From: an uncultured Prevotellaceae bacterium
GTDB lineage: Bacteria; Bacteroidota; Bacteroidia; Bacteroidales; Bacteroidaceae
DNA: 64,000 bases
Reading direction: 5' to 3'
NCBI GenBank assembly: GCA_902800245.1
Contig: CADCDY010000009.1
Span: forward strand, 35,580 to 99,579
Of the stretch, positions 25,276 to 34,335 are shown one piece after another. The notes beneath the pieces were generated by a model, which did no database searches, was not told where the DNA came from, and worked only from the letters and a program-made list of their open reading frames with translations. The position numbers were made by a program, and so were the translations under genes. The stretch's first letter is position 1. The number at the start of each line of letters is the position of its first letter.

Positions 25276-27036
25276 ATGGAAGAATATATTGTTTCGGCCC
25301 GTAAATATCGCCCTGTCACCTTCGATACGGTGGTGGGACAACAGGCGCTGACCACCACGCTGAAGAATGCCGTGAAGAGTGGAAAGCTGGCTCATGCCTA
25401 CCTCTTCTGCGGACCACGTGGCGTGGGTAAGACCACCTGTGCACGCATCTTTGCCAAGGCCATCAACTGTATGTCGCCCACAGAGGAAGGTGAGGCGTGT
25501 GGACAGTGTGAAAGCTGTCAGGCGTTCAACGAACAGCGCTCGTTTAACATCTTCGAGCTCGATGCTGCATCCAACAATAGCGTGGAGCACATCAAGACGC
25601 TGATGGAGCAGACGCGCATCCCGCCACAGGTAGGCAAGTACAAGGTGTTCATTATTGACGAGGTTCACATGCTGTCGACTGCAGCCTTTAACGCCTTCCT
25701 AAAGACGTTGGAGGAGCCGCCCGCACACGTCATCTTCATCCTGGCCACGACGGAGAAACATAAGATTCTGCCAACCATCCTGAGCCGTTGTCAGATTTAT
25801 GATTTCGAGCGTATGACTGTCCGAAACACTATCGACCACCTGAAGTCGGTGGCTGAGAAGGAAGGCATCACCTACGAAGAAGAGGCACTAGCCGTGATTG
25901 CTGAGAAGGCAGATGGCGGTATGCGCGATGCTTTGAGCATCTTCGACCAGGCAGCCTCATTCTGTCAGGGCAACATCACCTACCAGAAAGTGATTGAGGA
26001 CTTGAACGTGCTCGACTCGGAGAACTACTTCCAGATTATCGACCTCTCTATTATTAATAAGGTGGCAGACATCATGGTGCTGCTCAACCAGATTATCAAC
26101 AAGGGCTTCGATGGAGGTCTGCTCGTTCAGGGACTTGCCAAACATGTGCGTAACGTGTTAATGGCGAAAGACCCGCAGACACTGCCCTTGCTGGAGGTTA
26201 GCGACCAACAGCGTGAGCGCTATCAGCAACAGGCACAGAAGTGCCCCACCCCGTTCCTCTATAAGGCACTGCAACTGATGAACCAGTGCGACATCAACTA
26301 CCGACAGTCGTCGAACAAACGCTTGTTGGTGGAACTGACGCTTATCGAGATAGCGCAGATCACGCAACCTGAGGATGCGCCTGGCAGTGGGCGTATGCCC
26401 AGAAGATTAAAATCCCTGTTTAAACAACTGATTCAGCAGTCTCAGCCCAAGACCACAGCCCCGCAGGTAGCTGTGGCTGAACCTGCAGCATCAACCCCAA
26501 CAAGAGCAACCCAACCTACAACGCCTACCCGCCCTGCTCAACCTACCCCACGCGCCCCCAAGCTCAAGAGCAGCATCAGTCTTTCCTGGGGAAATATGCG
26601 CCAAAAGATGAATGGTGGCAAAACCATTCTTCCTACCGACGCCTCTCAGGACAATAGTGATTCCGAGAACAATCAGCCTTTTACCCCTGAGGAGCTTCAG
26701 ATAGAATGGTTGTCCATGTGTAACCGAATGCCCCAGCACCTGAGTGGTGTGGCTACACGTATGAAGAACATGAATCCTGTCATCACGGAATTCCCTGCCC
26801 TGGAGGTCGTAGTGGAAAACCAGTTGGCTATGGAACAAATGGAGCAGATAAAGGGAAGTATTGTCAACACGCTGAAACGTGACCTACATAACCAGGCCAT
26901 CACGCTCTCCATGCGTGTGGCTGAGCACAAGAAGGGCGAACGCATCCTCTCGCGTCGCGAACAATACGAACTGATGGAGAAAGAAAATCCCTCAGTAGCT
27001 AAACTGAGGGAAATATTCGATTTGAATCTGGCCTAA
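25276..27036 (+). CDS. dnaX: DNA polymerase III subunit gamma/tau
   Basis: 587-residue clamp-loader subunit. AAA+ core: Walker A GPRGVGKTTCARIF, zinc module CGQCESC, Walker B IIDEVHMLS and the SRC motif (ILSRCQIYDF). A Pro/Ala/Thr-rich linker (about 390-430) leads to a C-terminal tau-like domain. There is no obvious A-rich slippage site for a short gamma form, though this was judged by eye. The start is downstream of the promoter at 25247-25254. Confidence 0.96.
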   Translation: MEEYIVSARKYRPVTFDTVVGQQALTTTLKNAVKSGKLAHAYLFCGPRGVGKTTCARIFAKAINCMSPTEEGEACGQCESCQAFNEQRSFNIFELDAASNNSVEHIKTLMEQTRIPPQVGKYKVFIIDEVHMLSTAAFNAFLKTLEEPPAHVIFILATTEKHKILPTILSRCQIYDFERMTVRNTIDHLKSVAEKEGITYEEEALAVIAEKADGGMRDALSIFDQAASFCQGNITYQKVIEDLNVLDSENYFQIIDLSIINKVADIMVLLNQIINKGFDGGLLVQGLAKHVRNVLMAKDPQTLPLLEVSDQQRERYQQQAQKCPTPFLYKALQLMNQCDINYRQSSNKRLLVELTLIEIAQITQPEDAPGSGRMPRRLKSLFKQLIQQSQPKTTAPQVAVAEPAASTPTRATQPTTPTRPAQPTPRAPKLKSSISLSWGNMRQKMNGGKTILPTDASQDNSDSENNQPFTPEELQIEWLSMCNRMPQHLSGVATRMKNMNPVITEFPALEVVVENQLAMEQMEQIKGSIVNTLKRDLHNQAITLSMRVAEHKKGERILSRREQYELMEKENPSVAKLREIFDLNLA

Positions 27037-27090
27037 CGCCGTCTTACATCTTTCTGATTCCTGAGCCCGTCGAAGGACTTACATCTTACA

Positions 27091-28128
27091 TCAGATCAGC
27101 GGCATTCCAAGTTTCTTGCTTTCGGCACGCATATCGTCAGGCCAGATGCTTGCTTGGATTTCACCGATATGGCCTTTGTGCAACAGTACCATACACAGAC
27201 GGCTCTGACCGATACCACCACCTATTGACAGAGGCAACTGGTCGTTCAGTAGTTTCTGGTGGAAATACAGGTTCTTGCGTTCTTCCTTGCCCTCAATCTT
27301 CAACTGGCGCAACAGGCTCTCCTTATCCACACGGATACCCATGGACGACAATTCGAAGCTACGGCCCAGAACAGGATACCATATCAAGATATCACCGTTC
27401 AAACCCTCACGGCCATTCTCGCCAACGGTGCTCCAGTCATCATAGTCTGGTGCACGACCGTCGTGCTTCTCACCGTTCGACAGCTTGCCGCCAATACCTA
27501 TAATAAATACAGCACCATACTTCTCACAAATGGCATCCTCACGCTCCTTCGGTGTCTTGTCGGGATACATCTGCAACAGCTCCTCAGCGTGGATAAAGTG
27601 AATCTTTTCAGGCAGGAAGGGCTTGATTTGCGGATAGGTCTCACAGGTCAGATATTCCGTCCTGCGGATGGCAGCATAGATGCGCTCCACCACATTCTTC
27701 AGATAACTGATTGTGCGCTGTTCCTTCGTAATCACAGCCTCCCAGTCCCACTGATCCACATACAGCGAATGCAGATTGTCCAACTCCTCGTCGGCACGGA
27801 TAGCGTTCATATCAGTATAGATGCCATAGCCCGGCTCTATCCGATATTCTGCCAACGACAGACGTTTCCACTTAGCCAGTGAATGCACTACCTCAGCCTT
27901 GGCATCTCCCAAGTCCTTGATGGGGAACGTCACCGCACGCTCAACGCCATTTAGGTCATCGTTGATTCCTAAGCCCTGAAGCACAAACAACGGGGCTGTC
28001 ACACGACGAAGACGCAACTCAGTAGATATATTCTGCTGAAAGAATTCCTTAATCAGTTTAATACCCTGCTCGGTCTGTTTCATGTCGAGCAGGGATTTGT
28101 AATCAATGGGGGTAATCAGTTGACTCAT
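27091..28128 (-). CDS. asnA: Aspartate-ammonia ligase
   Basis: 345-residue class II synthetase-like enzyme that makes asparagine from aspartate, ammonia and ATP. Typical blocks are LFVLQGLGINDDLNGVERAV, WKRLSLAEY, the class II end motif SIGGGIGQSRLCMVLL and KLSNGEKHDGRAPDYDDW. Start 28128 is chosen over the upstream ATG at 28167, which precedes the promoter -7 element (28155-28162). Confidence 0.95.
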   Translation of the reverse strand: MSQLITPIDYKSLLDMKQTEQGIKLIKEFFQQNISTELRLRRVTAPLFVLQGLGINDDLNGVERAVTFPIKDLGDAKAEVVHSLAKWKRLSLAEYRIEPGYGIYTDMNAIRADEELDNLHSLYVDQWDWEAVITKEQRTISYLKNVVERIYAAIRRTEYLTCETYPQIKPFLPEKIHFIHAEELLQMYPDKTPKEREDAICEKYGAVFIIGIGGKLSNGEKHDGRAPDYDDWSTVGENGREGLNGDILIWYPVLGRSFELSSMGIRVDKESLLRQLKIEGKEERKNLYFHQKLLNDQLPLSIGGGIGQSRLCMVLLHKGHIGEIQASIWPDDMRAESKKLGMPLI

Positions 28129-28154
28129 TTCCTTGTAATTTTCAAATTTGCGTG

Positions 28155-28185
28155 CAAAGATACACAAATAATATTAATTTGCAAA
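28155..28185 (-). promoter_or_regulatory. Promoter of asnA
   Basis: Minus strand TTTG (28182-28185), 19-bp spacer, TATCTTTG (28155-28162): a consensus Bacteroidetes promoter. Start of transcription near 28151 gives a leader of about 23 nt. Confidence 0.7.
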
Positions 28186-28314
28186 CAAAAACTCTAAATA
28201 TTTTTGCAAATTGATAGTTATTCTTGATTTTTGCTAACAATTTGCAGCAAGAACCTTTCCTGTTAACAAATCATAATTATCAATTGTCAATTATCAATTA
28301 TCAATTAAAAATCG

Positions 28315-28322
28315 TACCTTTG
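28315..28322 (+). promoter_or_regulatory. Promoter -7 element of the tRNA-Arg gene
   Basis: TACCTTTG, about 34 bp before the mature tRNA end, in an A/T-rich stretch with repeated TCAATTA words. The 187-bp gap between asnA and the tRNA otherwise holds nothing recognisable. Confidence 0.5.
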
Positions 28323-28355
28323 CAGTCGCTTTTGCAAAGATACGATTTTGTATCA

Positions 28356-28429
28356 GGCCCCGTAGCTTAGCTGAATAGAGCGTCAGATTCCGGTTCTGAA
28401 GGTCTTGGGTTTGAATCCCAACGGGGTCA
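28356..28429 (+). tRNA. tRNA-Arg (anticodon CCG)
   Basis: A complete cloverleaf of 74 nt. Acceptor GGCCCCG pairs with CGGGGTC (one G-U pair); D stem GCTT/GAGC; anticodon stem TCAGA/TCTGA with the seven-base loop TTCCGGT, giving anticodon CCG; T stem TTGGG/CCCAA around TTTGAAT. The discriminator is A28429. The 3' CCA is not encoded. It would read the Arg codon CGG. Confidence 0.95.
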
Positions 28430-28436
28430 CGAAAGG

Positions 28437-28471
28437 AAACTCCTGTAGGTAATTTACCTATGGGAGTTTTT
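28437..28471. terminator. Bidirectional terminator after tRNA-Arg and the RND permease gene
   Basis: AAACTCC...TAGGTAA pairs with TTTACCTA...GGGAGTTT, with a T run after it on the plus strand and a run of A before it. The hairpin overlaps the last codons of the efflux permease, so the two convergent units share it. Confidence 0.75.
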
Positions 28472-31400
28472 GCGTTTGAAGCGTTCCTCGATAGTCTGGA
28501 AGACGACAAAGAGTATAGGAACTATAAACAACAGCGCAATGGTGCCGATGAGCATGCCGCCAATGGTTCCTACACCCAACGAGCGATTACCGTTGGCACC
28601 AATACCTGTCGCAACAGCCAGGGGCAACAGTCCGAAAATCATCGTGAGCGACGTCATCAGGATGGGGCGCAAACGCACAGCGGCAGCGTCGAGTGCTGCT
28701 GCGAGGATGCTCATACCCTGGCGTCGGCGTTCCGAAGCGTACTCCGTCAACAGAATAGCCGTCTTCGACAACAATCCTATCAGCATGATGAGTCCCGTCT
28801 GCATATAGATATTGTTCTCCAGTCCCCACATCCACGCAAAGAGGAACGAGCCCAGCAGTCCGAACGGCACACTCAGAATGACTGCCATTGGAATGAAGAC
28901 GCTCTCGTAGAGCGCGCAGAGAATCAGGTAGATAAACACGATACAGAGCACGAAGACCAGTGCCGTGGTGTTCTGCGACGAAGCCTCCTCGCGCGTCATA
29001 CCGCCAAACTCATAGCCATAGCCTTCGGGCAATACCTCGGCAGCCACCTCGCGGATAGCGTCGATGGCCTGTCCAGAGCTGTAACCTTCTGCAGCCGTTC
29101 CACCCACCTGTATCGATGGGAAGAGGTTGAAGCGCGACAGCGTCTCAGAGCCATAGACGCGCGTCAACGTCAGGTACTGACCGATGGGCGACATCTCGCC
29201 CTGATTGTTCTTGACGAAGATATTGTTCAGCGACTCCGTGTCCAGACGGTATTCTGGCGAAGCCTGCACCATGACGCGGTAGAGCTTGGTGAAGCGCACG
29301 AAGTTCGAGGCGTAGTGACCGCCGACATAACCGCTGAGGGCTGCGAGCACATCACTGGGCGACACTCCGCGACGCTTGCACAGAGCAGCATCCACCTCCA
29401 CGCGGTACTGCGGATATTTCAGCGAGAAGTTGGTGTAGGCACGGCCAATCTCAGGACGCTCGCCAAGAGCTGCAATCAGCTTGTTCGTATAGCCCAGCAA
29501 GTCCTGAATGGTGCCGCCGTGCTTGTCCTGCACGTGCAATTCGAAGCCGTTGATACGTCCGAAACCTGGCAGCATATTCTGCGTATTCACCTGAATCTTT
29601 GCGTTGGCGATATCGGCTGTGCGACGATAGATTTCCTGCACAATGCTCTGGTCGTCGTCACCCTTGCCCTTGCGCTCGTCCCACTTCTTCAGTTTCAGCG
29701 TGAAGTTACCATTCGACGACGACTGCTCGAAGCTGTTCGAGTTGCCCGCAATGAGCGAGTAGATGCGCAACTGCGGCAGGTCATTGATACGTTCCTCCAC
29801 CTCTTTTAATATATGGTAGGTCTGTTGCAGACTGCTACCCGGCGACGCCTGCACGTTGATGAACACCGTTCCCATATCCTCGTTGGGCACCAGTCCTGTC
29901 TTCGTCGTACGCATCATCCAGTATAGACCACCGATGGCAACGACAACCAGTCCGAAAGCCAGCCACTGTTTGCGCAACACCTTGGAGAGACCTTGCTTAT
30001 ATTCGCGCACAAATGTATCGAACGAAGGCAATCGTCTGATTTTCAGTGGTTTATTCTGCTTCTTCATAATGAGCGCGCAAAGCGCAGGTGACAGCGTCAG
30101 CGCATTGAACAACGAGATGGCAACGGCAATAGCCATCGTCAGTCCGAACTGCGTATAGAACGTTCCCGTAACACCGCTAATGAAGCAGACGGGTACGAAT
30201 ACCGCCATGAAGACCAGCGTCGTAGTGACCAGTGCCGACGTGATGCCGTGCATGGCACTAACAGTACATTCGTAGGTGGATATAGCAACGGGAGAACCGT
30301 CGACCATGCTGGGTGCTTCATCGAGTTTGGCCTGCACAGCTTCCACCACCACGATGGCGTCGTCCACCACCGTACCGATGACCAGCACCAATGCAAACAG
30401 CGTCAGCATGTTCAGCGAGAATCCGATGGCATAGATGACAGCCAGCGTGGCTATGAGTGACACCATGATAGCAATAACGGGGATGATGGTTGCACGCCAG
30501 CTACGCAGGAAGACGAACACCACGAGGACGACCAGCACAAGGGCTTCCAGCAGCGTTTCGACGACACTCACGATCGAAGCATCCAGGAAGTCCTTCTTCG
30601 ATTCCAGATCCTCGATGACGATACCTGGTGGCAACGACTTGCGTATTTCCTCCACCTCGCGGTCTATCTCCTTGATGATTTCGTTGGCATTCGACCCTGC
30701 CACCTGATTGATGGAGATGTTTACCGACGGACTGTCGTTGGTCTCGCCAATGATGTTATAGTTCTGCGAACCCAGTTCCACACGGGCAATATCACCAATG
30801 CGCAACACGTCGCCACTGGGCAGCGAGCGCACCACCAGACTCTCGTATTCCTGTTCCTCCTCGTAACGACCGCGGTATTTCAGCACATACTGAAAAGTAT
30901 TCTGGCTCTCGGCACCCAGCGTACCCGTCGCCACCTCCACATTCTGCTCGTCCAGCACCTTCGTCACGTCTGCAGGAGTCAGTCCGTACTGCGCCATCTT
31001 CAACGGGTCCAGCCAAATACGCATCGAATAGTCGGCACCCATCACGTTCACCTCGCCCACACCGGCAATACGGCTCAGGCGCGGTTCAATGTTAATCTTC
31101 GTATAGTTCGCCAGGAACGCACGGTCAAACGTAGAATCCGGACTGTACACCGCCAACTGCTTCACCACGTCACTCGGCAGACGGCCCTGCACCGTTGCAG
31201 CACGGTTCTGCACGTTCACCATCGCCATATTGGGGTCGGTACCCTGTCGGAAGAAGATACCTATCGACGCCGTACCGTTGTTTGACGCCGTTGATGTCAT
31301 ATACATCATACCCTCTACACCATTGATAGCTTCCTCCAAAGGCACAACGACGCTCTTCTGCACCGTCTCAGCATTCGCACCGGTGTACGATGCCATGACA

Positions 31401-31534
31401 CGTACCGTGGGCGGTGCTATCTCAGGGAATTGCTCGAGCGGCAGACTGGCCAGTCCGATGATGCCTACCAGCACCATCAGCACGCTTATCACACAGGATA
31501 ATATCGGGCGGTCAATAAAAGTCTTTACGTTCAT
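28454..31534 (-). CDS. RND efflux transporter, inner-membrane permease (AcrB/HAE1 type)
   Basis: 1026-residue proton-driven drug-efflux pump with twelve membrane helices and two large periplasmic loops. Start MNVKTFIDRPILSCVISV is typical, as are the proton-relay residues in VVDDAIVVVEAV (two Asp) and LIGLLSKTAILLTEYA (Lys). Compared with remembered Bacteroidales homologues a stretch of about 15 residues is missing between SDVVKQ and LAVYSPDS, within the first porter subdomain. The adaptor gene is 46 bp upstream. No outer-membrane factor gene follows; the next genes are tRNA-Arg and asnA. Confidence 0.92.
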   Translation of the reverse strand: MNVKTFIDRPILSCVISVLMVLVGIIGLASLPLEQFPEIAPPTVRVMASYTGANAETVQKSVVVPLEEAINGVEGMMYMTSTASNNGTASIGIFFRQGTDPNMAMVNVQNRAATVQGRLPSDVVKQLAVYSPDSTFDRAFLANYTKINIEPRLSRIAGVGEVNVMGADYSMRIWLDPLKMAQYGLTPADVTKVLDEQNVEVATGTLGAESQNTFQYVLKYRGRYEEEQEYESLVVRSLPSGDVLRIGDIARVELGSQNYNIIGETNDSPSVNISINQVAGSNANEIIKEIDREVEEIRKSLPPGIVIEDLESKKDFLDASIVSVVETLLEALVLVVLVVFVFLRSWRATIIPVIAIMVSLIATLAVIYAIGFSLNMLTLFALVLVIGTVVDDAIVVVEAVQAKLDEAPSMVDGSPVAISTYECTVSAMHGITSALVTTTLVFMAVFVPVCFISGVTGTFYTQFGLTMAIAVAISLFNALTLSPALCALIMKKQNKPLKIRRLPSFDTFVREYKQGLSKVLRKQWLAFGLVVVAIGGLYWMMRTTKTGLVPNEDMGTVFINVQASPGSSLQQTYHILKEVEERINDLPQLRIYSLIAGNSNSFEQSSSNGNFTLKLKKWDERKGKGDDDQSIVQEIYRRTADIANAKIQVNTQNMLPGFGRINGFELHVQDKHGGTIQDLLGYTNKLIAALGERPEIGRAYTNFSLKYPQYRVEVDAALCKRRGVSPSDVLAALSGYVGGHYASNFVRFTKLYRVMVQASPEYRLDTESLNNIFVKNNQGEMSPIGQYLTLTRVYGSETLSRFNLFPSIQVGGTAAEGYSSGQAIDAIREVAAEVLPEGYGYEFGGMTREEASSQNTTALVFVLCIVFIYLILCALYESVFIPMAVILSVPFGLLGSFLFAWMWGLENNIYMQTGLIMLIGLLSKTAILLTEYASERRRQGMSILAAALDAAAVRLRPILMTSLTMIFGLLPLAVATGIGANGNRSLGVGTIGGMLIGTIALLFIVPILFVVFQTIEERFKRKNSHR

Positions 31535-31580
31535 GTTGATTCTATTCGTTATTTCGTTATAACGGGATTAGGGGATTACA

Positions 31581-32726
31581 TTATTTCGATGTTCCTTTCT
31601 TAATTTCAATCCCGTCTTTCAGCAGTCCGGCTCCCTCGGCAATGATGGTGTCACCCACCGACAAGCCTTCCTCTACAATGTACTCCTTACCATTGTTCTG
31701 CGGAAACAGCGTGACAGCCGTAGCCTTCGTCTTGCCATCAACGACACGATAGACAAACGTGCGGTTCTGCAACTCGTACGTCGCTTCCTGCGGAATGACA
31801 ACACACTGCTCGTGACTCGTGGGAACTATCACCGTAGCACTACCGCCGTTATGCAGCAAGCCCTGAGCATTGGGGAACGTGGCGCGCAACGTGACGGCGC
31901 CCGTACTGGCGTCTACAGTACCGCTCACCGCACTGATACGACCCTGCTGCTCGTAGGCCTTACCATTGTTCATTCGAAGCCCCACTGTCGGAGCCTTGCT
32001 GATAAAGGCCTCGATGCCACCATACTGGGCAATGAGGTTCAGGGTCTGACTCTCGCTGATGCTGAAATAGACATACATCTCCGAGTCGTCGGCCACCGTC
32101 ACTAGCGGTTCACTGATCGAACTGCTGACCAGCGAACCCACATGCCAGGGAATCATCGACGCCACACCGCTTACCGGACTCTTCACCACCGTATAACTCA
32201 GATTGTTACGGGCATTCGCCTCTTGTGCCTTCGCTTGCGACAACGCTGCCTCGGCCTCCAGCAAGGCGTTGTGAGTGGTCTCCACACTCACCTCACCTAC
32301 TACATGGCCTTCTTGTAACAGACGTTCGTTGTTGTAGTTCATGCGGGCCGTCGCCAAATGTGCCTCAGCACTCTTACGAGCAGCCACCGCCACATCCAAT
32401 GCAGCTTGGAACGGCACCTGATCGATGACAAACAGCGTCTGACCTTTCTTCACGGCCTCGCCCTCGTTGATACAGATGCGCGTAATGGTGCCGGACACCT
32501 GCGGACGTACCTCTACAATCTGCCGACCGGTCATTCTGCCGCTATATTGCCTTTCCAGCGTCATATTCTTCCGGCTTACCACCATCGTCTTATATGCCAC
32601 CTCGTCGTGGGGTTTCTTCTTTTCATTACCACAAGCCACAACCAGCAGCCCCACGATGACAACTGCCAGAAATTCTATTGATTTTGTGCCCATTATATTC
32701 ATAGTCCGTTTAGTCATTTTATTCAT
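31581..32726 (-). CDS. RND efflux periplasmic adaptor (AcrA/MexA type)
   Basis: 381-residue lipoprotein adaptor: signal with lipobox LLVVAC, a biotinyl/lipoyl half (VEVRPQVSGTITRICINEGEAVKKGQTLF), an alpha hairpin (about 95-175), the second lipoyl half (VVKSPVSGVASMIPWHVGSLV) and a beta-barrel. It joins the permease to an outer-membrane channel. First gene of the efflux pair; start 32726 fits the promoter, although later ATGs (32702, 32693) are possible. Confidence 0.92.
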   Translation of the reverse strand: MNKMTKRTMNIMGTKSIEFLAVVIVGLLVVACGNEKKKPHDEVAYKTMVVSRKNMTLERQYSGRMTGRQIVEVRPQVSGTITRICINEGEAVKKGQTLFVIDQVPFQAALDVAVAARKSAEAHLATARMNYNNERLLQEGHVVGEVSVETTHNALLEAEAALSQAKAQEANARNNLSYTVVKSPVSGVASMIPWHVGSLVSSSISEPLVTVADDSEMYVYFSISESQTLNLIAQYGGIEAFISKAPTVGLRMNNGKAYEQQGRISAVSGTVDASTGAVTLRATFPNAQGLLHNGGSATVIVPTSHEQCVVIPQEATYELQNRTFVYRVVDGKTKATAVTLFPQNNGKEYIVEEGLSVGDTIIAEGAGLLKDGIEIKKGTSK

Positions 32727-32754
32727 CGGAAAGCAATTTTCGTAAATTTATGGG

Positions 32755-32792
32755 CAAAGGTAACACTTTTTTCTCGTTTTTTCGTATATTTG
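32755..32792. promoter_or_regulatory. Divergent promoters for the efflux operon and pepD
   Basis: Minus strand TACCTTTG (32755-32762) for the adaptor gene; plus strand TATATTTG (32785-32792) for pepD. The two are only 22 bp apart, so their -33 regions overlap. The pepD element excludes the in-frame start at 32750. Confidence 0.55.
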
Positions 32793-32830
32793 CACCGATA
32801 ATTTGGATTGTTTATAAAAAAATTGTAAAT

Positions 32831-34264
32831 ATGACACCTACAACAGAGCGCATGTTCCAAATATTCAAGGAACTGAACCAGATTCCACGTCCGTCACACC
32901 ATGAAGAGCGCGTGGCCGACTATCTTTGCCAGTTTGCCGAACGTCTCGGCCTACCATATAAACGCGACAAAGAGAACTGCGTCGTCATCAGCAAACCCGC
33001 CACACCAGGTCACGAAGGGGCCGAACCCATCGTACTGCTCAACCACATGGATATGGTTTGCGTCGGAATGGCAGACCCGCTCAATGACCCCATACAAGCC
33101 TACATCGAAGATGGCTGGATGAAGGCCCGCGGCACATCGCTAGGCGCCGACAACGGCATAGGACTGTCGATGGCCCTCGCCGTACTCGAGAACAAGGACA
33201 TCGTCCACGGACCTATGGAGGTCATTACCACCACCAACGAAGAGGACGGCATGTCGGGTGCCTCGCAACTGAGCAGTGACTTCCTTCGGGGGCGTAAAGT
33301 CATCAACCTCGACTCCGAGGACTACGACACCATCACTACCGGAGCCGCAGGAGCCTGTCTGCAATTCCATCGCATACCCGCCGGGCGCACGCCTGCTCCT
33401 GGGGGTAAACGCCGCTGGTACAGCATCCGCTTCGAGGGCGGATTAGGCGGCCACTCGGGAGTCGACATCAATAAGGGGCGCTGTAGTGCCGTCGTGCCTG
33501 CGTGGGCTGTGCTTGCTGCCATCTATAATGAATACGACTTCGACGTGGCGTCTATCAACATTGGTGAGGCCAACGCTTCCATAGCCTCCTCGGCCGAAAT
33601 CGTGCTGACCATTCCTTCGGGCGAGGGTTCTGAGTTTGTGAAGAAACAGGAAGACATGATGAACCAGTGGTTGCACGAGGAATACGGCGACGCCGACCCC
33701 AATATCCGTTGCGTCATCAGCAAGTGCGAACGGCAAGAGACTATCATCAGTCGCGAAGCCTTCGAGGCTCTCATGCGCTGTCTGGAACAGATTCCTCAGG
33801 GTGTTGTCAAGATGAGCGACACGATGCCAGGAACGGTGGAGACGTCCAACAACGTAGGACGCATCGTTACTGAGCAGGACAACATTTTCGTCTCTACCCA
33901 CACGCGCAGTTTCATCGACAGCGAGATGGAGGCCTTGAGCAACGATATTGCCAGCGTATTTGCAGAAAATGGCGGACACAGCGAAACCGTTATGTCGGCA
34001 CCAGCATGGCAAGAGGACCAGCAGTCGCCATTCCTGCAACTCACCTCCAACACCTTCCAAGACGTCTTAGGTTGGCGTCCACGCATGGTGGCCATGCATT
34101 TCGTATTGGAAGCAGGATTCTTCGTCCGTCACTATCCCGGCATCCAGATGGCCAGCATCGGACCACGCATCGTTGAGCCCCACTCCACCAGCGAACGCGT
34201 CGAACTATCGACCATCAACGACATCTGGCGCGTACTCATCGAACTACTGAAACGCATGGCATAA
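32831..34264 (+). CDS. pepD: Aminoacyl-histidine dipeptidase (PepD, M20 family)
   Basis: 477-residue cytosolic zinc dipeptidase that cleaves Xaa-His dipeptides. Start MTPTTERMFQIFKELNQIPRPSHHEE matches the family; metal ligands lie in VLLNHMDMV, SLGADNGIG and TTNEEDGMSG, and GGLGGHSGVDINKGRC is the lid motif. Length is close to E. coli PepD. Confidence 0.95.
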   Translation: MTPTTERMFQIFKELNQIPRPSHHEERVADYLCQFAERLGLPYKRDKENCVVISKPATPGHEGAEPIVLLNHMDMVCVGMADPLNDPIQAYIEDGWMKARGTSLGADNGIGLSMALAVLENKDIVHGPMEVITTTNEEDGMSGASQLSSDFLRGRKVINLDSEDYDTITTGAAGACLQFHRIPAGRTPAPGGKRRWYSIRFEGGLGGHSGVDINKGRCSAVVPAWAVLAAIYNEYDFDVASINIGEANASIASSAEIVLTIPSGEGSEFVKKQEDMMNQWLHEEYGDADPNIRCVISKCERQETIISREAFEALMRCLEQIPQGVVKMSDTMPGTVETSNNVGRIVTEQDNIFVSTHTRSFIDSEMEALSNDIASVFAENGGHSETVMSAPAWQEDQQSPFLQLTSNTFQDVLGWRPRMVAMHFVLEAGFFVRHYPGIQMASIGPRIVEPHSTSERVELSTINDIWRVLIELLKRMA

Positions 34265-34281
34265 AACAATGATGGCAAATT

Positions 34282-34315
34282 AAAAGCGAGCCCACCAAAC
34301 GACGGACCCGCTTTT
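34282..34315. terminator. Bidirectional terminator between pepD and an exported protein gene
   Basis: AAAAGCG (34282-34288) pairs with CGCTTTT (34309-34315), flanked by A and T runs, between convergent genes ending at 34264 and 34336. Confidence 0.7.
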
Positions 34316-34335
34316 TACTTATTTGTCGATTGATA

